From Phytophthora quininea (taxonomy: Eukaryota > Oomycota > Peronosporomycetes > Peronosporales > Peronosporaceae), in assembly GCA_011947345.1 (NCBI GenBank), contig JAAVTG010000868.1, positions 62,001-126,000 of the forward strand: a stretch of 64,000 nt of DNA, written 5' to 3'. Numbering within the stretch: position 1 is the stretch's first letter; every line of letters begins with the position of its first letter. The notes beneath the pieces are model-generated. The model searched no databases and was not told the origin of the DNA. It saw nothing but the letters and a program-made list of their open reading frames with translations. The position numbers and the translations under genes were made by a program. Below are positions 52,869 to 63,275 of the stretch, piece by piece.

Positions 52869-53713
52869 CGTAGAGTCAGAGGTTCGGATTATCCAAAGTA
52901 TTGTATTATTCAGAAATACATACAAATACAATACTTTGAAATAGTAATACTATACTAATACGAGCATATCTGTCAAAAGTATTTGTATTAATATCAGTAA
53001 TTTCGATATTTTTTGTATTACATCTACTACTTTTGATAGTACTTTGTAAGCCCAATCCAGCTCACCACGTCTCAAAGTGGGAGAGTGACTGGGAGATCCA
53101 CCGCCCTTAGCACTGCGTTCGCCTCCTAAGCTACGTCTTTCGTATACCTGGACAGCAGCGAAACAGGGAGAAATCCGGGGCACAACAAAGAATAGCAAGG
53201 CTGAGATCATCCAAACGCATCGGGACAACGGTATACAATGGCAGGTTCAATACCAGAACGGTGCTAAAAGGATGTCAAGAAGTTGGAGAAGCACAATGGG
53301 GAATTGTCTTCCACGCTCATCCGCTGCTGCACGACTTCTCGTGGACTGTCAGCCCTGTCATAAGAAACAGAAACATAATGCGGTCGCTGAAGAAGGCGTT
53401 GAAGCAGAGAGTCGCGCAGGAGTTGACGAAGGGGTGCAATCAACAGTGCTGAAGCTGAAGTCGAAAATGACAACAAATCACTGCTATTAATAAAACCACA
53501 GGTTCTTGACGGTCGTCTCCGAAACAGCTTCTTCGGACGTTTCACCGCTTGATTGCTCAAAGTATCATCGAAGTATTAATACAATTTGACTACTACTACT
53601 ACAGGACTCTCAATTTTTCAAAAGTATCGTGGTGTATTAATAACAGTAGCAGTACTTGTATCAATAATCCTAATACTCGATTTTTCCCGCTAATCCGAAC
53701 CTCTGCGTGGAGT
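52869..53713. mobile_element. hAT-like non-autonomous element (829 bp)
   Basis: The element proper is 52877-53705. Both ends are CAGAGGTTCGGATTA (15 bp, perfect inverted). The flanks CGTAGAGT (52869-52876) and CGTGGAGT (53706-53713) are an 8-bp target duplication with one mismatch; the uninterrupted sequence in the left arm (near 14350) has one CGCAGAGT. An 8-bp duplication and ends starting CAGAG fit hAT elements. Inside is an AT-rich hairpin (52892-52937) and no transposase. A stretch near 53060-53140, reverse strand, has TAGCTTAGGAGG and a B-box-like GGTGGATCTCCC, so part may be tRNA-derived. Confidence 0.75.
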
Positions 53714-53776
53714 ATTGACTCCTTTCCTCCTGTCTTTTGAGTTGGAAGCCACTGCCCTAGTGGCTCAGTTTTGACC

Positions 53777-55692
53777 TCACGCCGAGTCTTCGTACTCAGG
53801 ATAGTGATCCAGAATCCAAGAATTAAGCTCTGAAATCCTATATCCCCCGTTGCATCAACCGCCCTCTTGCGTGCACTTTGCCTGGAGACGGAAATGTAAA
53901 TACAATACCAGCTCGAACTCACCGCGTTCGGTCGCATAATCGATGGCCTCGCTGGTACACTCCGCTAAGCGGTTCTCACTTAGCCACTTAACCACGTTGA
54001 GGTGGCCTTCATGCACCGCATTCTTCACTGCGTTCTTCGTGCATCCTTCCGTTCGGTGTTTGTGAAGCCACTTGAGTGTCTCCAACTCGCCCATTTCCGC
54101 AGCGCCATCCATTGCGGCGACGGTGCATCCTTCCGACCGATTCTCGTGGAGCCATTTCACGATATCGAGATGTCTTGCTCGAGCAGCTTCATCCATCACC
54201 TGTGGAGTGCAACCAGCGTTGGTATTGTTATGAAGCCACTGGATAACCTGTAAGTGACGATACTTCGCGACACCGTGCATCGCTTTGTCGGTGCATTCCT
54301 CGGAAGTGTGTGCATGGAACCACTGCAACACTCGTAAGTGACCATTCTTAGCGGCAACATCCATTGGGCGAGTACTGCAGGGTATGTCTAACGTATCTTG
54401 CAGCCACTGCACTACACGTAGATGGCCGTTTCTGGCAGCATTGGTCATTGCTTCGTCACTGCACGTCGGAATCGATCGCAGTTTCGATTCGCCCTCTCGT
54501 CTGCGTTTCCTCGACATTGTTTTGAGCTCCTTTCGCAGTTCGTACAAGTACTCGAGTACGTTTAAATGCCCATTCGCCGCAGCAGCATCCATCGCTCTGA
54601 TTTGAAGGCCAAAGAGATCAATATCTAAACCACCAGCACCATATTCTGCATACAGCCACTTGACGGCGTCCAAGTGACCTCCAGCTGCGGCTTCTACCAT
54701 TCCTATTTTGATGGAGCGAGCGCCACGCTCTGACACCGTTGGAACGTGATCACGAAGGTACTTGGCGACGTCGAGGTGGCCATGACCAGCAGCGCAATGG
54801 AGCGCCACACTCGCCTCTCCAGCAATCGCTCCACTGGAATCACGCTCAACCAGCCACCGAACAACATCAAGACGACCACCTCCTGCAGTTTTCCGAAGCA
54901 AACCGCGACTGCTGTCCAGTTTGTGGTTCTCGTCCAACTACTTCAGCACGTCGAGGCGCCCTGAAGATGCGGCAGAAGTCACTACGTCGTGTATTCTCCA
55001 GTCAGGCCATTCAGCTCCCGCCGATAACAACCACACCACCATTGCAATATCATAATGAAGCAATGCCGAAGATACTGCAAGCTTTAAATTTTCTTGAGAC
55101 GTCAACAGGCTGCGCTCCAGCCACCACGCGACGTTGCTATGGTGGTTTAAAACCGCAGTTGTGATATGTCGATCGCCTGTCCAGTCCACATCGTGACCAA
55201 CTCCAGACCCCTGCACCGTTTGTTGTGCTCGTAAGCCCAGTGATCGACTGCTGCTCTTCTCTTTAAAGTACTCCAGTATTTGCACTGAGCCAGCTCGAAC
55301 AGCTGCATTGACAACGTCCGACTTGACCTGGCAGCTCGGAAAGTGGTCGAATAGCCACCGCACCATCGCCAAGTCACTGCGTCCCAGCGCTACGATTAGT
55401 GACTGCGTGAATTGGTACTGTCGGTAGTGTCGGTCGGTTCGTAAAACTTCTGCAACGACCAGGAATTGCCGTCAATATCTGTGACGTTCTGAATGTAGAC
55501 TTCGCTGCTGCTCCAGATGCGATCAAGAAGCCTCAAAGGCCGGAACTGGCAGGCTTGATGCAGTGGCAACTCCACGGACGAATCCACGAACACGGAGACG
55601 ATGTCGGCGATGTGTGGGAGACCGATGAACTCACTCTTGGAGCGGAAAAGCAGAGGCACGGCAAGCAGCGGCGGCGGGCTTGTGGGAATCAT
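53777..55692 (-). pseudogene. Ankyrin-repeat gene, nearly complete but broken
   Basis: Starts MIPTSPPPLLAVPLLFRSKS at 55692 with the full head. It shares the T-run deletion (55443-55446) and the TAG (54938-54940) with the inverted-repeat pseudogenes. After the TAG a 360-codon frame is open, including the basic insert RKRRREGESKLRS and regular 28-residue repeats, and it retains the Trp codon that is TGA in the three other copies. Near the C-terminus an early TGA after KCTQEGG precedes the family end YRISELNSWILDHYPEYEDS at 53777-53830. It has no transposon inside the coding region, so it shows the pre-insertion structure. It lies upstream of AA17 copy E in the same orientation. Confidence 0.8.
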
Positions 55693-55859
55693 GGCAAGTT
55701 CATGAAATGCATTCTGGCCATTAAAATTTAAATTGTCTAAAACATATTATTTGTCTCGAACACTTATGCACATTCGCCGTGACAAGTGCGGGTAATGGCA
55801 TCGCTACTGCAGCCTTCGGTTCAAAGACATCGAAAAGTTTGACATGACCCAATTGCTTC

Positions 55860-56200
55860 TGCACAGCAACCGTCCTGGCGATATGTGTGCAATCACTTGA
55901 CAACATTCAAGTGTCCATTTCCAGCAGCTCCGTCCATGGCTTTCGTGGTGCATAACTACTTTCCGTGGAAGGTGGCCTCGTGTTAGCTTCGTCCATCGCA
56001 AAGATGTTGCACAACCAGCTGGTGACCGTTGCGAGCAGCTCCAGCCATCGCTTGCTCAGTGCATTTTGGGTTCGTGTTTGTTTGCGCGGCGGCAGCTCGA
56101 GTAGATAGTTGAGCACGTGCAAGTAGCAGCAGCTTCCGTCGCGTCGCTGTCGAATAGATTAATGTAAGGGCAGTCGGCAAATTCTAAAGCCACTGGACGA
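55860..56200 (-). pseudogene. Degenerate ankyrin relic
   Basis: Reverse frames give NPKCTEQAMAGAARNGHQLV + VQHLC, then GAAGNGHLNVVK and LHTYRQDGC in other frames. These are two or three family repeats with many breaks. Confidence 0.55.
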
Positions 56201-56424
56201 CTCCCAGATGACCGTGACCCGCAGCTTCAGCCAAGAGATTCTTGCCTCAGGGTTCTCTTCAAATGCAGATAGTAGTTCCAGCTGAGTACGCCATTTGGAG
56301 ATGACCATTGACAGCGACTGCGGGGATAGAGATGCTGGATTCTCTGAAGATATGTGAGATTATCGTTGTTGCTGCAAATGATCAGCCACTGCACCAGATT
56401 GAGACGCCCGTCAGCTGCAAATTC

Positions 56425-56805
56425 TGGGCTGAGCCGTCAGCGCCGTCAGCGGCACTCAAGCTAGAAAGTTCGCTCCGTAGCCTGTCCCGGCGAACTTGAC
56501 GCCAGGTCTGGACATTATACCGTCGCCACCAGTGAAAACCAACACAGCAATGATGGTAGAAGTCAGGATATAGCGGAAGTATAGATGAGATCGTGCCGCT
56601 TGAACGAGTTGAACTAGGCGCTTTAGAGAATTATTTCGTCAGGATGAAAACCTTGCCGGAGCCAAAAGATTACTGTGCGATTTTGCTGCTGATTGTTGGG
56701 GTGCGCTCCTTAACGAAGCTGGAATTCAACGGGGAATACTGTATGTCGCTTGAGCGCAACCTTTACTGCCCGAACTTGGCGTGCGATTGTAAAGTTGAGT
56801 CACAA
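56425..56805 (-). pseudogene. AA17 5'-end and promoter relic
   Basis: Bases 56425-56590 resemble the start of the AA17 genes on the reverse strand: TAGCCTGTCCCGGCGAACTTG and GACGCCAGGTCTGGACAT correspond to the codons for KPGLKFTGTGYG, and the signal-peptide region follows with many changes. Bases 56590-56805 resemble the AA17 upstream region (CAAAAGATTACTG, GAAGCTGGAATTCAACGGGG, CCCGAACTTGGCG). The catalytic domain is gone. The copy is cut at 56806, where ankyrin sequence begins in the opposite orientation. Confidence 0.6.
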
Positions 56806-57140
56806 CGAACGGTGCACGAGTCTGGAGCTGGATACTATGTGGACTTGGACAGGCAGTCGATATATTGCAAGTGCGATTTTAAGATCTTTAGGACACTTCG
56901 ACGTGCTGCAGTGGTTGGATGAGAATCAGAAACTGCATAATGCTAGGGGTTTGGTTCAGAAAGCAGCATCTAGATGTTGTTCGGTGTCTGATTGAGCGTG
57001 ATTCCAGTGGAGCGATTACTAGTATTGGCGGAGACGCGAGTCTTGCGATCCATTTTGCCGCTGGTCACGGCCACCTCGAAATCGCCAAGCTCCCTCGCGC
57101 AAAGTTAAGGAGCGCGACGTCGAAGCATTTCAACGAGACC
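56806..57140 (+). pseudogene. Ankyrin relic joined to the AA17 promoter relic
   Basis: Forward frames read RTVHESGAGYYVDL, then DVLQWLDENQKLHNARGLVQ, LIERDSSGAI and GGDASLAIHFAAGHGHLEIA. These match consecutive parts of the 53777-55692 gene, with at least three frame changes. The AA17-upstream text ends GAGTCACAACG and the ankyrin text begins at the same CACAAC(G/A)AACGGTGCA, so the two meet in a few shared bases. Confidence 0.6.
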
Positions 57141-57189
57141 CGAAAGCTGCTCTCTTAGAGGTTAATCGTAGAGTCTAGAATCACTGTCT

Positions 57190-57905
57190 CTACCAAGACA
57201 ATGGTTGAGTCCCACGAGAAATGCTGTTCATTGGAGTTTCAGAATGGGCATGAAGACACATCGCCACTTCCAGATGGCCGTTAATAGCGGCTGCATGTAT
57301 TGAGAGACTTGCTTCTCCACCTAGAGGTGACAATTCACCACTTCGCTCCAGCAACCCGCGCACAATATGTAAGTGTCCTTTAGCCATCGTAGCGTTCGAC
57401 GTATTCAGGACCAGCCAGCCACTTTAACGCTTCAAAGCTGCCGGACCGCACAGCGTGTCGTTCAGGATCGGCCGAATATGAACCCAGGCCGTCTAGCCAC
57501 TCCATCAGTATCGCATCGTCTTTCTCAATCGCTGCATCAAAAACTGTAGAGCGTCCTTGTGACCACAGCGAACAGTTTCTAGCACAACATTTCCACTCAC
57601 TGCAAAGCCTGGGAAGCGGTCAAACAGCCACTTGATCATTTTGAGATGGTGTTGCTTCACTGCCACCAGCAGTGACCCGGTGAATTGGTGTTGCATATAC
57701 TGCTCATCACTGCGGCGATACTTCTGCAGCGCCCCGTTGGACTGCTATGCCAAATGCGATTCATCAGTGCCAGAGATCCCAACTTGAAGGCTTGAGACTC
57801 CAAGAATATTGAGACGAAAGCGGTGACGTGCGGGAGGGCCGTGAAGGCACTCTTGAACCGGAACAACAGGACGCAGCGAGCAACGGCGAAGGATCTGGAA
57901 TACCC
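57190..57905 (-). pseudogene. Ankyrin-repeat pseudogene
   Basis: Head present but decayed: VLLFRFKSAFTALPHVTAFV, LGSLALMNRIW, then in another frame QHQFTGSLLVAVKQHHLKMI + KWLFDRFPG and, further on, GGEASLSIHAAAINGHLEVA. The pieces lie in order on the reverse strand but in three frames, and everything after the first repeats is missing. Confidence 0.7.
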
Positions 57906-58065
57906 ATGGCGAATTCCGACGTGGAATTCTCGAATCGTCATAACGTTGGGCAACGTGACAAGTGGAAGCCGTTGTAGTTTTGGTGGTCGAAAACTTAAGT
58001 ATGGATGATAATCTCACTTGCGAGTTATGTTCTGAAAGCCATTTGTCATTTCCACGAGTTGTCAT

Positions 58066-58760
58066 CTACTGTAAATACTTTAAAAGATCGAGATAATTGT
58101 TCGTCGCCGCTGAATCAAACGGTAGCAATTTTCCTGGAGGCGTGAGGGCGAAGCAACCATCATTAAACGTTTCAAAGATCCACCGCACAGCCACGACGGC
58201 GTCGATCATTGTCGAGGCTAGCATCCACGCTATATTTCCGCAAAGCACAATGGTACCTTACGGTCGTTTTGAATTTAGCAGTAAATATGCTTGGCGACGT
58301 CACCGTTGCCAGCCACGACAAAACAATCAGTTGTTCCCTCTCTGCAGTCCACAGCAGCGCTTTCTTGCTCTATCTAATATAATGATTTTTACCGGGTCCC
58401 AGTTCACTTTCAGCTCGCAGATTTCTTGATCCACTGTTGAACAAAGTGATCAAACAACCACCGAACCACACACATATTGAAGCACTGAACCTCCTCTTCA
58501 AGACCTCATCGGAAACAATACGGGTTGTAGTGGAAATCTGTTCGTAAAAATCTGCGTCCGGACCATAGTCCACCATCTCCACGGCCTCCACAAAGCAGAA
58601 GCAACCTCCCTCTCAGGACTGCAACGGTCGGCCGTACGCTTCCAGATGGACATCTTCACACAAGTATCCACAATGCAGGAAACCGACACCATATGATAAA
58701 GTGACTCGAACGCGGCGATGAAAGTGTCGCAATAACTTTTGGTTCCCCGCACATTCAAAA
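58066..58760 (-). pseudogene. Ankyrin head relic
   Basis: Weak family resemblance on the reverse strand: AAFESLYHMVSVSCIVDTCV + KMSIW near 58640-58710 (compare FESLPHVIDSVS.FLD..VEMPFW) and VVAVRWIFETFNDGCFAL + NNYLDLLKYL near 58070-58200. Frames are broken throughout. Confidence 0.5.
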
Positions 58761-58821
58761 TGACCGAATTTGTGCGTGAAAAGGAATTTTGTCGTGAAAT
58801 AGTACGCGGTCCACACTGTCG

Positions 58822-60898
58822 TTATTCCTGAAATGAATAACGCATTGACGTCTGTTGTACCGATTCAGCAACTTCACAGACGTATCCTTCGGTCAGGGTC
58901 AAAGTCCGGCCATATAGAGTTGTCAGAGACATAAGAACCGCGGGGTAATGCTCAGCGACCCATTCGCCAATGTGGTCGGCTTCCGAACCTTCGGGAGAGA
59001 TATCGCCGTGGTAAAGTACTCTACTACAGCTACGTTTGCTGTACTGCGAATGTAAAAACAACAACACATCAAAGCAGTGGCTGGAAACAGCGTTATCCAG
59101 GGCTTTGGTAGTACAGCCCTCATTCCGATGTTCATGGAGCCACTTGACAACGGCCAGCTTACCGCGGCGAGCTGCTTCGTCCATCGCATCAGTTGTAAAG
59201 CCTCCCATTTGCTGCTCGTGCAGATACTTAACGACACTCAAATGGCCGGACGACGCTGCTGCGTTGGCCACGCCTGACGAACAATACATCCCCAAAGCAT
59301 GGAGGTACTTAACAACCTCTACATGTCCATTGCGTGCTGCATTGTCGATAGCCACCGAAGTGCAGCCTTCAGCCCGATGCAGATGCAACCACTTTAAAAC
59401 ATCCAAATGGCCATCTGATGCTGCTAGATCCATCGCTCGTGTAGTGCATCCTTCTTTCCGGTTGACATGGAGCCATTTTAGGGTTTCCAAATGGCCGTGC
59501 CCTGATGCAAGATTCATCGCATCCGTAGTGCACCCTTCTGTTCGGTTGTTATGCAGCCACTGCACCACTTCGAGGAAACCCTCCCTGGCGGCACCGTCCA
59601 TTGCTGCTGTTGAGCACCTTGGTCCATTGCTGTTGTCTCTATAGAGTGATGTGTCCAGTTCGTGTAAATACTTCAACACATCGAGATGGCCCCATCCCGC
59701 CACCTCATCCATGATCTGATCAAAGGCACCAAGGTTATACTGTTCGTTTTCAGATTCATTGGCTCTGAATAAGTCAATGTCGGGGTCATTGCGGAACATG
59801 GAGAACAACCATTTAACGGTATCTAACGATCCGCTCATAGCAGCATACAACATCGTCGAGTATCCGATATATTGCGCTTGACCAGGGAACTCTCCATTCA
59901 CGCTGTAAGAATTGTAGATCCCCTTCGTCATTTCCAGTTTACCTAAACGAGACGCTTTATCTAAAACACAGCCAGCTTCAACAAAATTATGCTTGATAAG
60001 CCACGTGACCATGTCGAGAGATCCAGATTCCACCGCCTCAGATACAAGAAAGCCCAACTCGTCGCTATCGTCATCGTAGACGTTGTCCATTTCCTGAGTA
60101 TAGCGATTTTTGTAAAGCCACTCCATGATGTCAACACGACCGCTCTTCGCGACTATCTCCATCAACTTCTTTATCACCCCTGCGTATCCGGTAGTGTAAT
60201 AGCGTCCATTCCAACATCATGGCATCTCCACTTTCTGCCATGGCTTCCACAACAGGCTTAAAAACCCGTAGAGCTGGCACATTGTTGTGCAACCACCACA
60301 TGATTTCGTGATGTCCTCCTTTTGCTGCATATCCTAAATCATAATAGCCCCACATGACGAAATGCTTCTTTTGTAGGGTCAACTCCACCTTATGTCGAAT
60401 ATCTAAGCTGTGTTCACTTGTGCCTCGAATTGCGTTCTTTTTCAGGAATTGTAGCAACTCCAAGTTGCCATTTTTTGCTGCGTTTTGGACTGCAGTAGAT
60501 GAAGCAGTTCCTCCATAGAAATGGTCAAAGAGCCACTTGACCACTTCAGTGCCTGGAAGTTCGGCAGCCTGATCCAATCCACGTTGGAAACAGTATAAAT
60601 TGTAGTGTCGATCACTTCGTAGGTACTGTCGTCGTGAAAACGTTCCTCCGTGTCCAGGGCCAGCGTCAGAAGGAGATGGCTCGGATTCAGATCTGCAGCT
60701 GTTCCAAATGCGTTCTAAAAGCCGGATGGAGTTGAATTTGCACGCCGTCCAGAACGGCATCTCCACCGCCGAGTCCAGGAACTCAGAGACGGAGTCGATT
60801 ACATGAGGTAGCGCGGAGTATTCGGGCTTGGACTGGAACAGCAGGGCGACGGTCGCCAGCGGAGGCGGCGACGGAAGTGGAGAAAGAGGCGCCACCAT
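58822..60898 (-). pseudogene. Long ankyrin-repeat gene with a single frameshift
   Basis: I place the start at the ATG at 60898 (MVAPLSPLPSPPPLATVALL); the frame upstream opens only with TTG. Head: LPHVIDSVSEFLDSAVEMPF, LLERIW, YLRSDRHYNLYCF. The first frame runs to about 60170 (ending near LEWTLLHYRIRRG), the second takes over at VIKKLMEIVAKSGRVDIMEW and is open for more than 440 codons to the stop at 58822. The 28-residue repeats are regular in the last third (CTTRAMDLAASDGHL + DVLKWLHLHRAEG). The C-terminus has AEHYPAVLMSL and an extra tail of about 30 residues. One base would restore the length to that of the intact gene at 4286-6382, so this may be a functional gene with a sequence error or an intron that I cannot place. 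Confidence 0.75.
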
Positions 60899-60982
60899 AT
60901 CCGCGGCAAAATCAGATATGAATCCATCAATAATCTGTGACAATCGCAGATTTGGGACTCATAACGTTGAAATAAGGAAGAT

Positions 60983-61190
60983 ATGTCGACGCTTTCGTCG
61001 CCACCGCCATTATTGAGCGTCGAGTTGCTGTTCCGCTCGAAAGCTGGATTCGAGGCGCTTCCCCATGTGGTGGAGTCCGTTTCCTGCTTTTGGACTCTTC
61101 AGTGGAGATTGAACTTTGCCTCGCGTGCAAGTTTTGGATCCGTGCTTTTGTCTATGACGGAAGCGAACGAAGTCAATATTGCAGCTAGGT
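60983..61190 (+). pseudogene. Ankyrin head relic, divergent to the 58.8-60.9 kb gene
   Basis: MSTLSSPPPLLSVELLFRSK + GFEALPHVVESVS is a clear family start, then a frame change near 61090 (CFWTLQWRLNFASRASF corresponds to the LDSSVEIELCLACKF segment in another frame). The rest is gone. Its ATG is 84 bp from that of the opposite gene. Confidence 0.7.
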
Positions 61191-61519
61191 TGTGATATTC
61201 GCCTCTGGTGCTTTGCCGTAACACTCCTGAATATCGAGACGAACCAGATAAAATCGTCGTTCGACGTCCAGGCATCCTCAGCTTGTTCCGCCTTCGTGAA
61301 GGCGGCACCAACCACATTGCGATATAACTTGGTGAAGCTGGTAGTAGAGCTGAACACGACGGAGTGTGGAGCGCAGTTGTCAAGTCCCAAACCCTTCCTT
61401 AGAGAGGGAGACCATTCGTGCTTAGTGTGATCCTCTCAAATGAAAAAGAATTGGTACATTTTGAAAATGGCTACTAGATTTGTTTTACCCATTTATAGAA
61501 CTGTATTTTCTAAAACGTC
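61191..61519. other. No recognisable gene; AT-rich upstream of next ankyrin gene
   Basis: Overlapping short frames on both strands without family motifs; the last 80 bases before 61520 are AT-rich, as expected for a promoter. Confidence 0.4.
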
Positions 61520-63263
61520 ATGGCGACGCCATTGCTGGCCGTGACGCTGTTCTTCCGGTCCAAACCTGAGTTCGAGTCTCTCCCTCACGTGATCGACGCC
61601 GTCTCCATCTTCCTCGACTCGTCAGTGGAAGTTCCTCTGTCCAAGGCCTGCAAGTTCCAGTCTTTTACGCTTCTAAACCGCCTCTGGACCAGTGCAGTCG
61701 ACCTCAGTACTTCCTGTTGGTCGGTTCGACGCCTTCTCCGCACGGAGAAATATTACCAACAATTCCAATTCGTGTTTTCCTTATTGGAGGTAGTTAAACG
61801 CCAAGATTTGGAGACGATTCGCTGGCTGTTTGAGAGATTCTCGCCCGAGTACTGCTACGTCAATAAGCAAGTGGTCGAACAAGCTGCAAGTGTTGGTGCT
61901 GTGGAGATTCTACGCTACTTTCTACAGCATACATCTAATTTAGCAGACGACGATGAAGCTACGGCGCCTGAAGAGCAGCGTCGTGTAGTGCAGTGGGGGA
62001 TATAGACGCAGCAAAAGCTGCGGCAGCAGGTCATGGAGAGGTCGTCAGGTTCCTATACACAAACACGCCCGAATTTCCTAGAGAGGAGCTGCAACGCTGG
62101 ATGCTGTCGTCAGCAGTGGTGACGTGCAGCCGCTAGATTGGCTGCTTCTCCTGCTGGAGCTGCTTTGAATCGCGGAGTGCATGGAGCTGCTGCAAACGGA
62201 CACTTTGACATTGTGGCGAGGTGGTTTCCAGAAGATCCGACCGACCCTCGCTGTGCTGGTGTGTTGTTGAAAGCGGCGGAAAATGGACATTTGGATATCG
62301 TGCGATGGCTGATTAAGCGGGATTGGAACAATGAAGAGCTAGACAGTGAGAGTGAGAGCGACAGCGACGATGATGATTATTTCTATGATTGTAGGGATAA
62401 AGCTTCCAGGCTTACACACATTACTAGTTTAGGTGGCGAAGCGAGTCTCTCGATCCACGCTGCGGCTGTGAATGGGCACCTGGAAGTGGCAAAGTTCCTC
62501 CACACGCGTGTAGACTCTCCTATCTACAAGGGAGACTGGTCTGTGCGGCGTGATCGAGAGAGTCATACGAAAGCGGCAATCCTCAAACAACTTGGCCGTG
62601 ATCATAACGCGCAACGTGTATCCAACCGAACCATGCTGATCGCTGCGAAAAAGGTTTGTTAGAGGTCGTGCAGTGGTTGTATGCCGACTTAGCCGCACTA
62701 AAAGGTCACATGGAGATGTTGCAGTGGTTGCATACCAATCGATCGGAAGGCTGTAGTTTAGGCGCGATGGACTGGGCAGCAATATATGGCCACTTCGATG
62801 CTGTGAAGTGGCTGCACGAGAATACTAACGCGGGTTGTACGACGCTAGCAATGGACGGGGCTGCATCTGTTGGCCATTTGGAAATGGTCACGCTCCTGCA
62901 CGAGAATCGCTCTGAAGGCTGCACGCACAAGGCGATGGACCATGCCGCGCAAAATGGAGCTCTGAATGTTGTAAAATTCTTGCACAAAAATCGATTCGAG
63001 GGTTGTTCACATGAAGCGCTTCAGTTCGCCGCAAGCGAAGGTCAGTTGCAAATGATCCCTGGCTGCTAAAACGCTACCCCAATAAGTGCAAAGGATCTGT
63101 AATGGACTACGCGGCTTACAAACTTCAGTTCGAGACGATAATATTCCTTCATACCATCCGCAATGAGAAGATCTCGGAAGAAAGTGCAGCAGCAAATGAC
63201 AGTACCAATTGTCCAGGTCTAAGTGATTGGGTCCTCAAGCATACGACGACGAATACCAACTGA
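61520..63263 (+). pseudogene. Ankyrin-repeat pseudogene, full length with several breaks
   Basis: Starts MATPLLAVTLFFRSKPEFES at 61520 with a complete head (LDSSVEVPLSKACKF, LLNRLW, LLRTEKYYQQFQF). The first frame stops at 62003-62005. It resumes at about 62138 (GVHGAAANGHFDIVARWF, an acidic SESESDSDDDDY insert, GGEASLSIHAAAVNGHLEVA), stops again at 62660, continues at 62656 with regular repeats (AMDGAASVGHLEMVTLLH), and ends after another break with LSDWVLKHTT at 63263. At least three frameshifts. It converges on the metalloprotease gene. Confidence 0.8.
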
Positions 63264-63275
63264 AAGGAAAAATAC

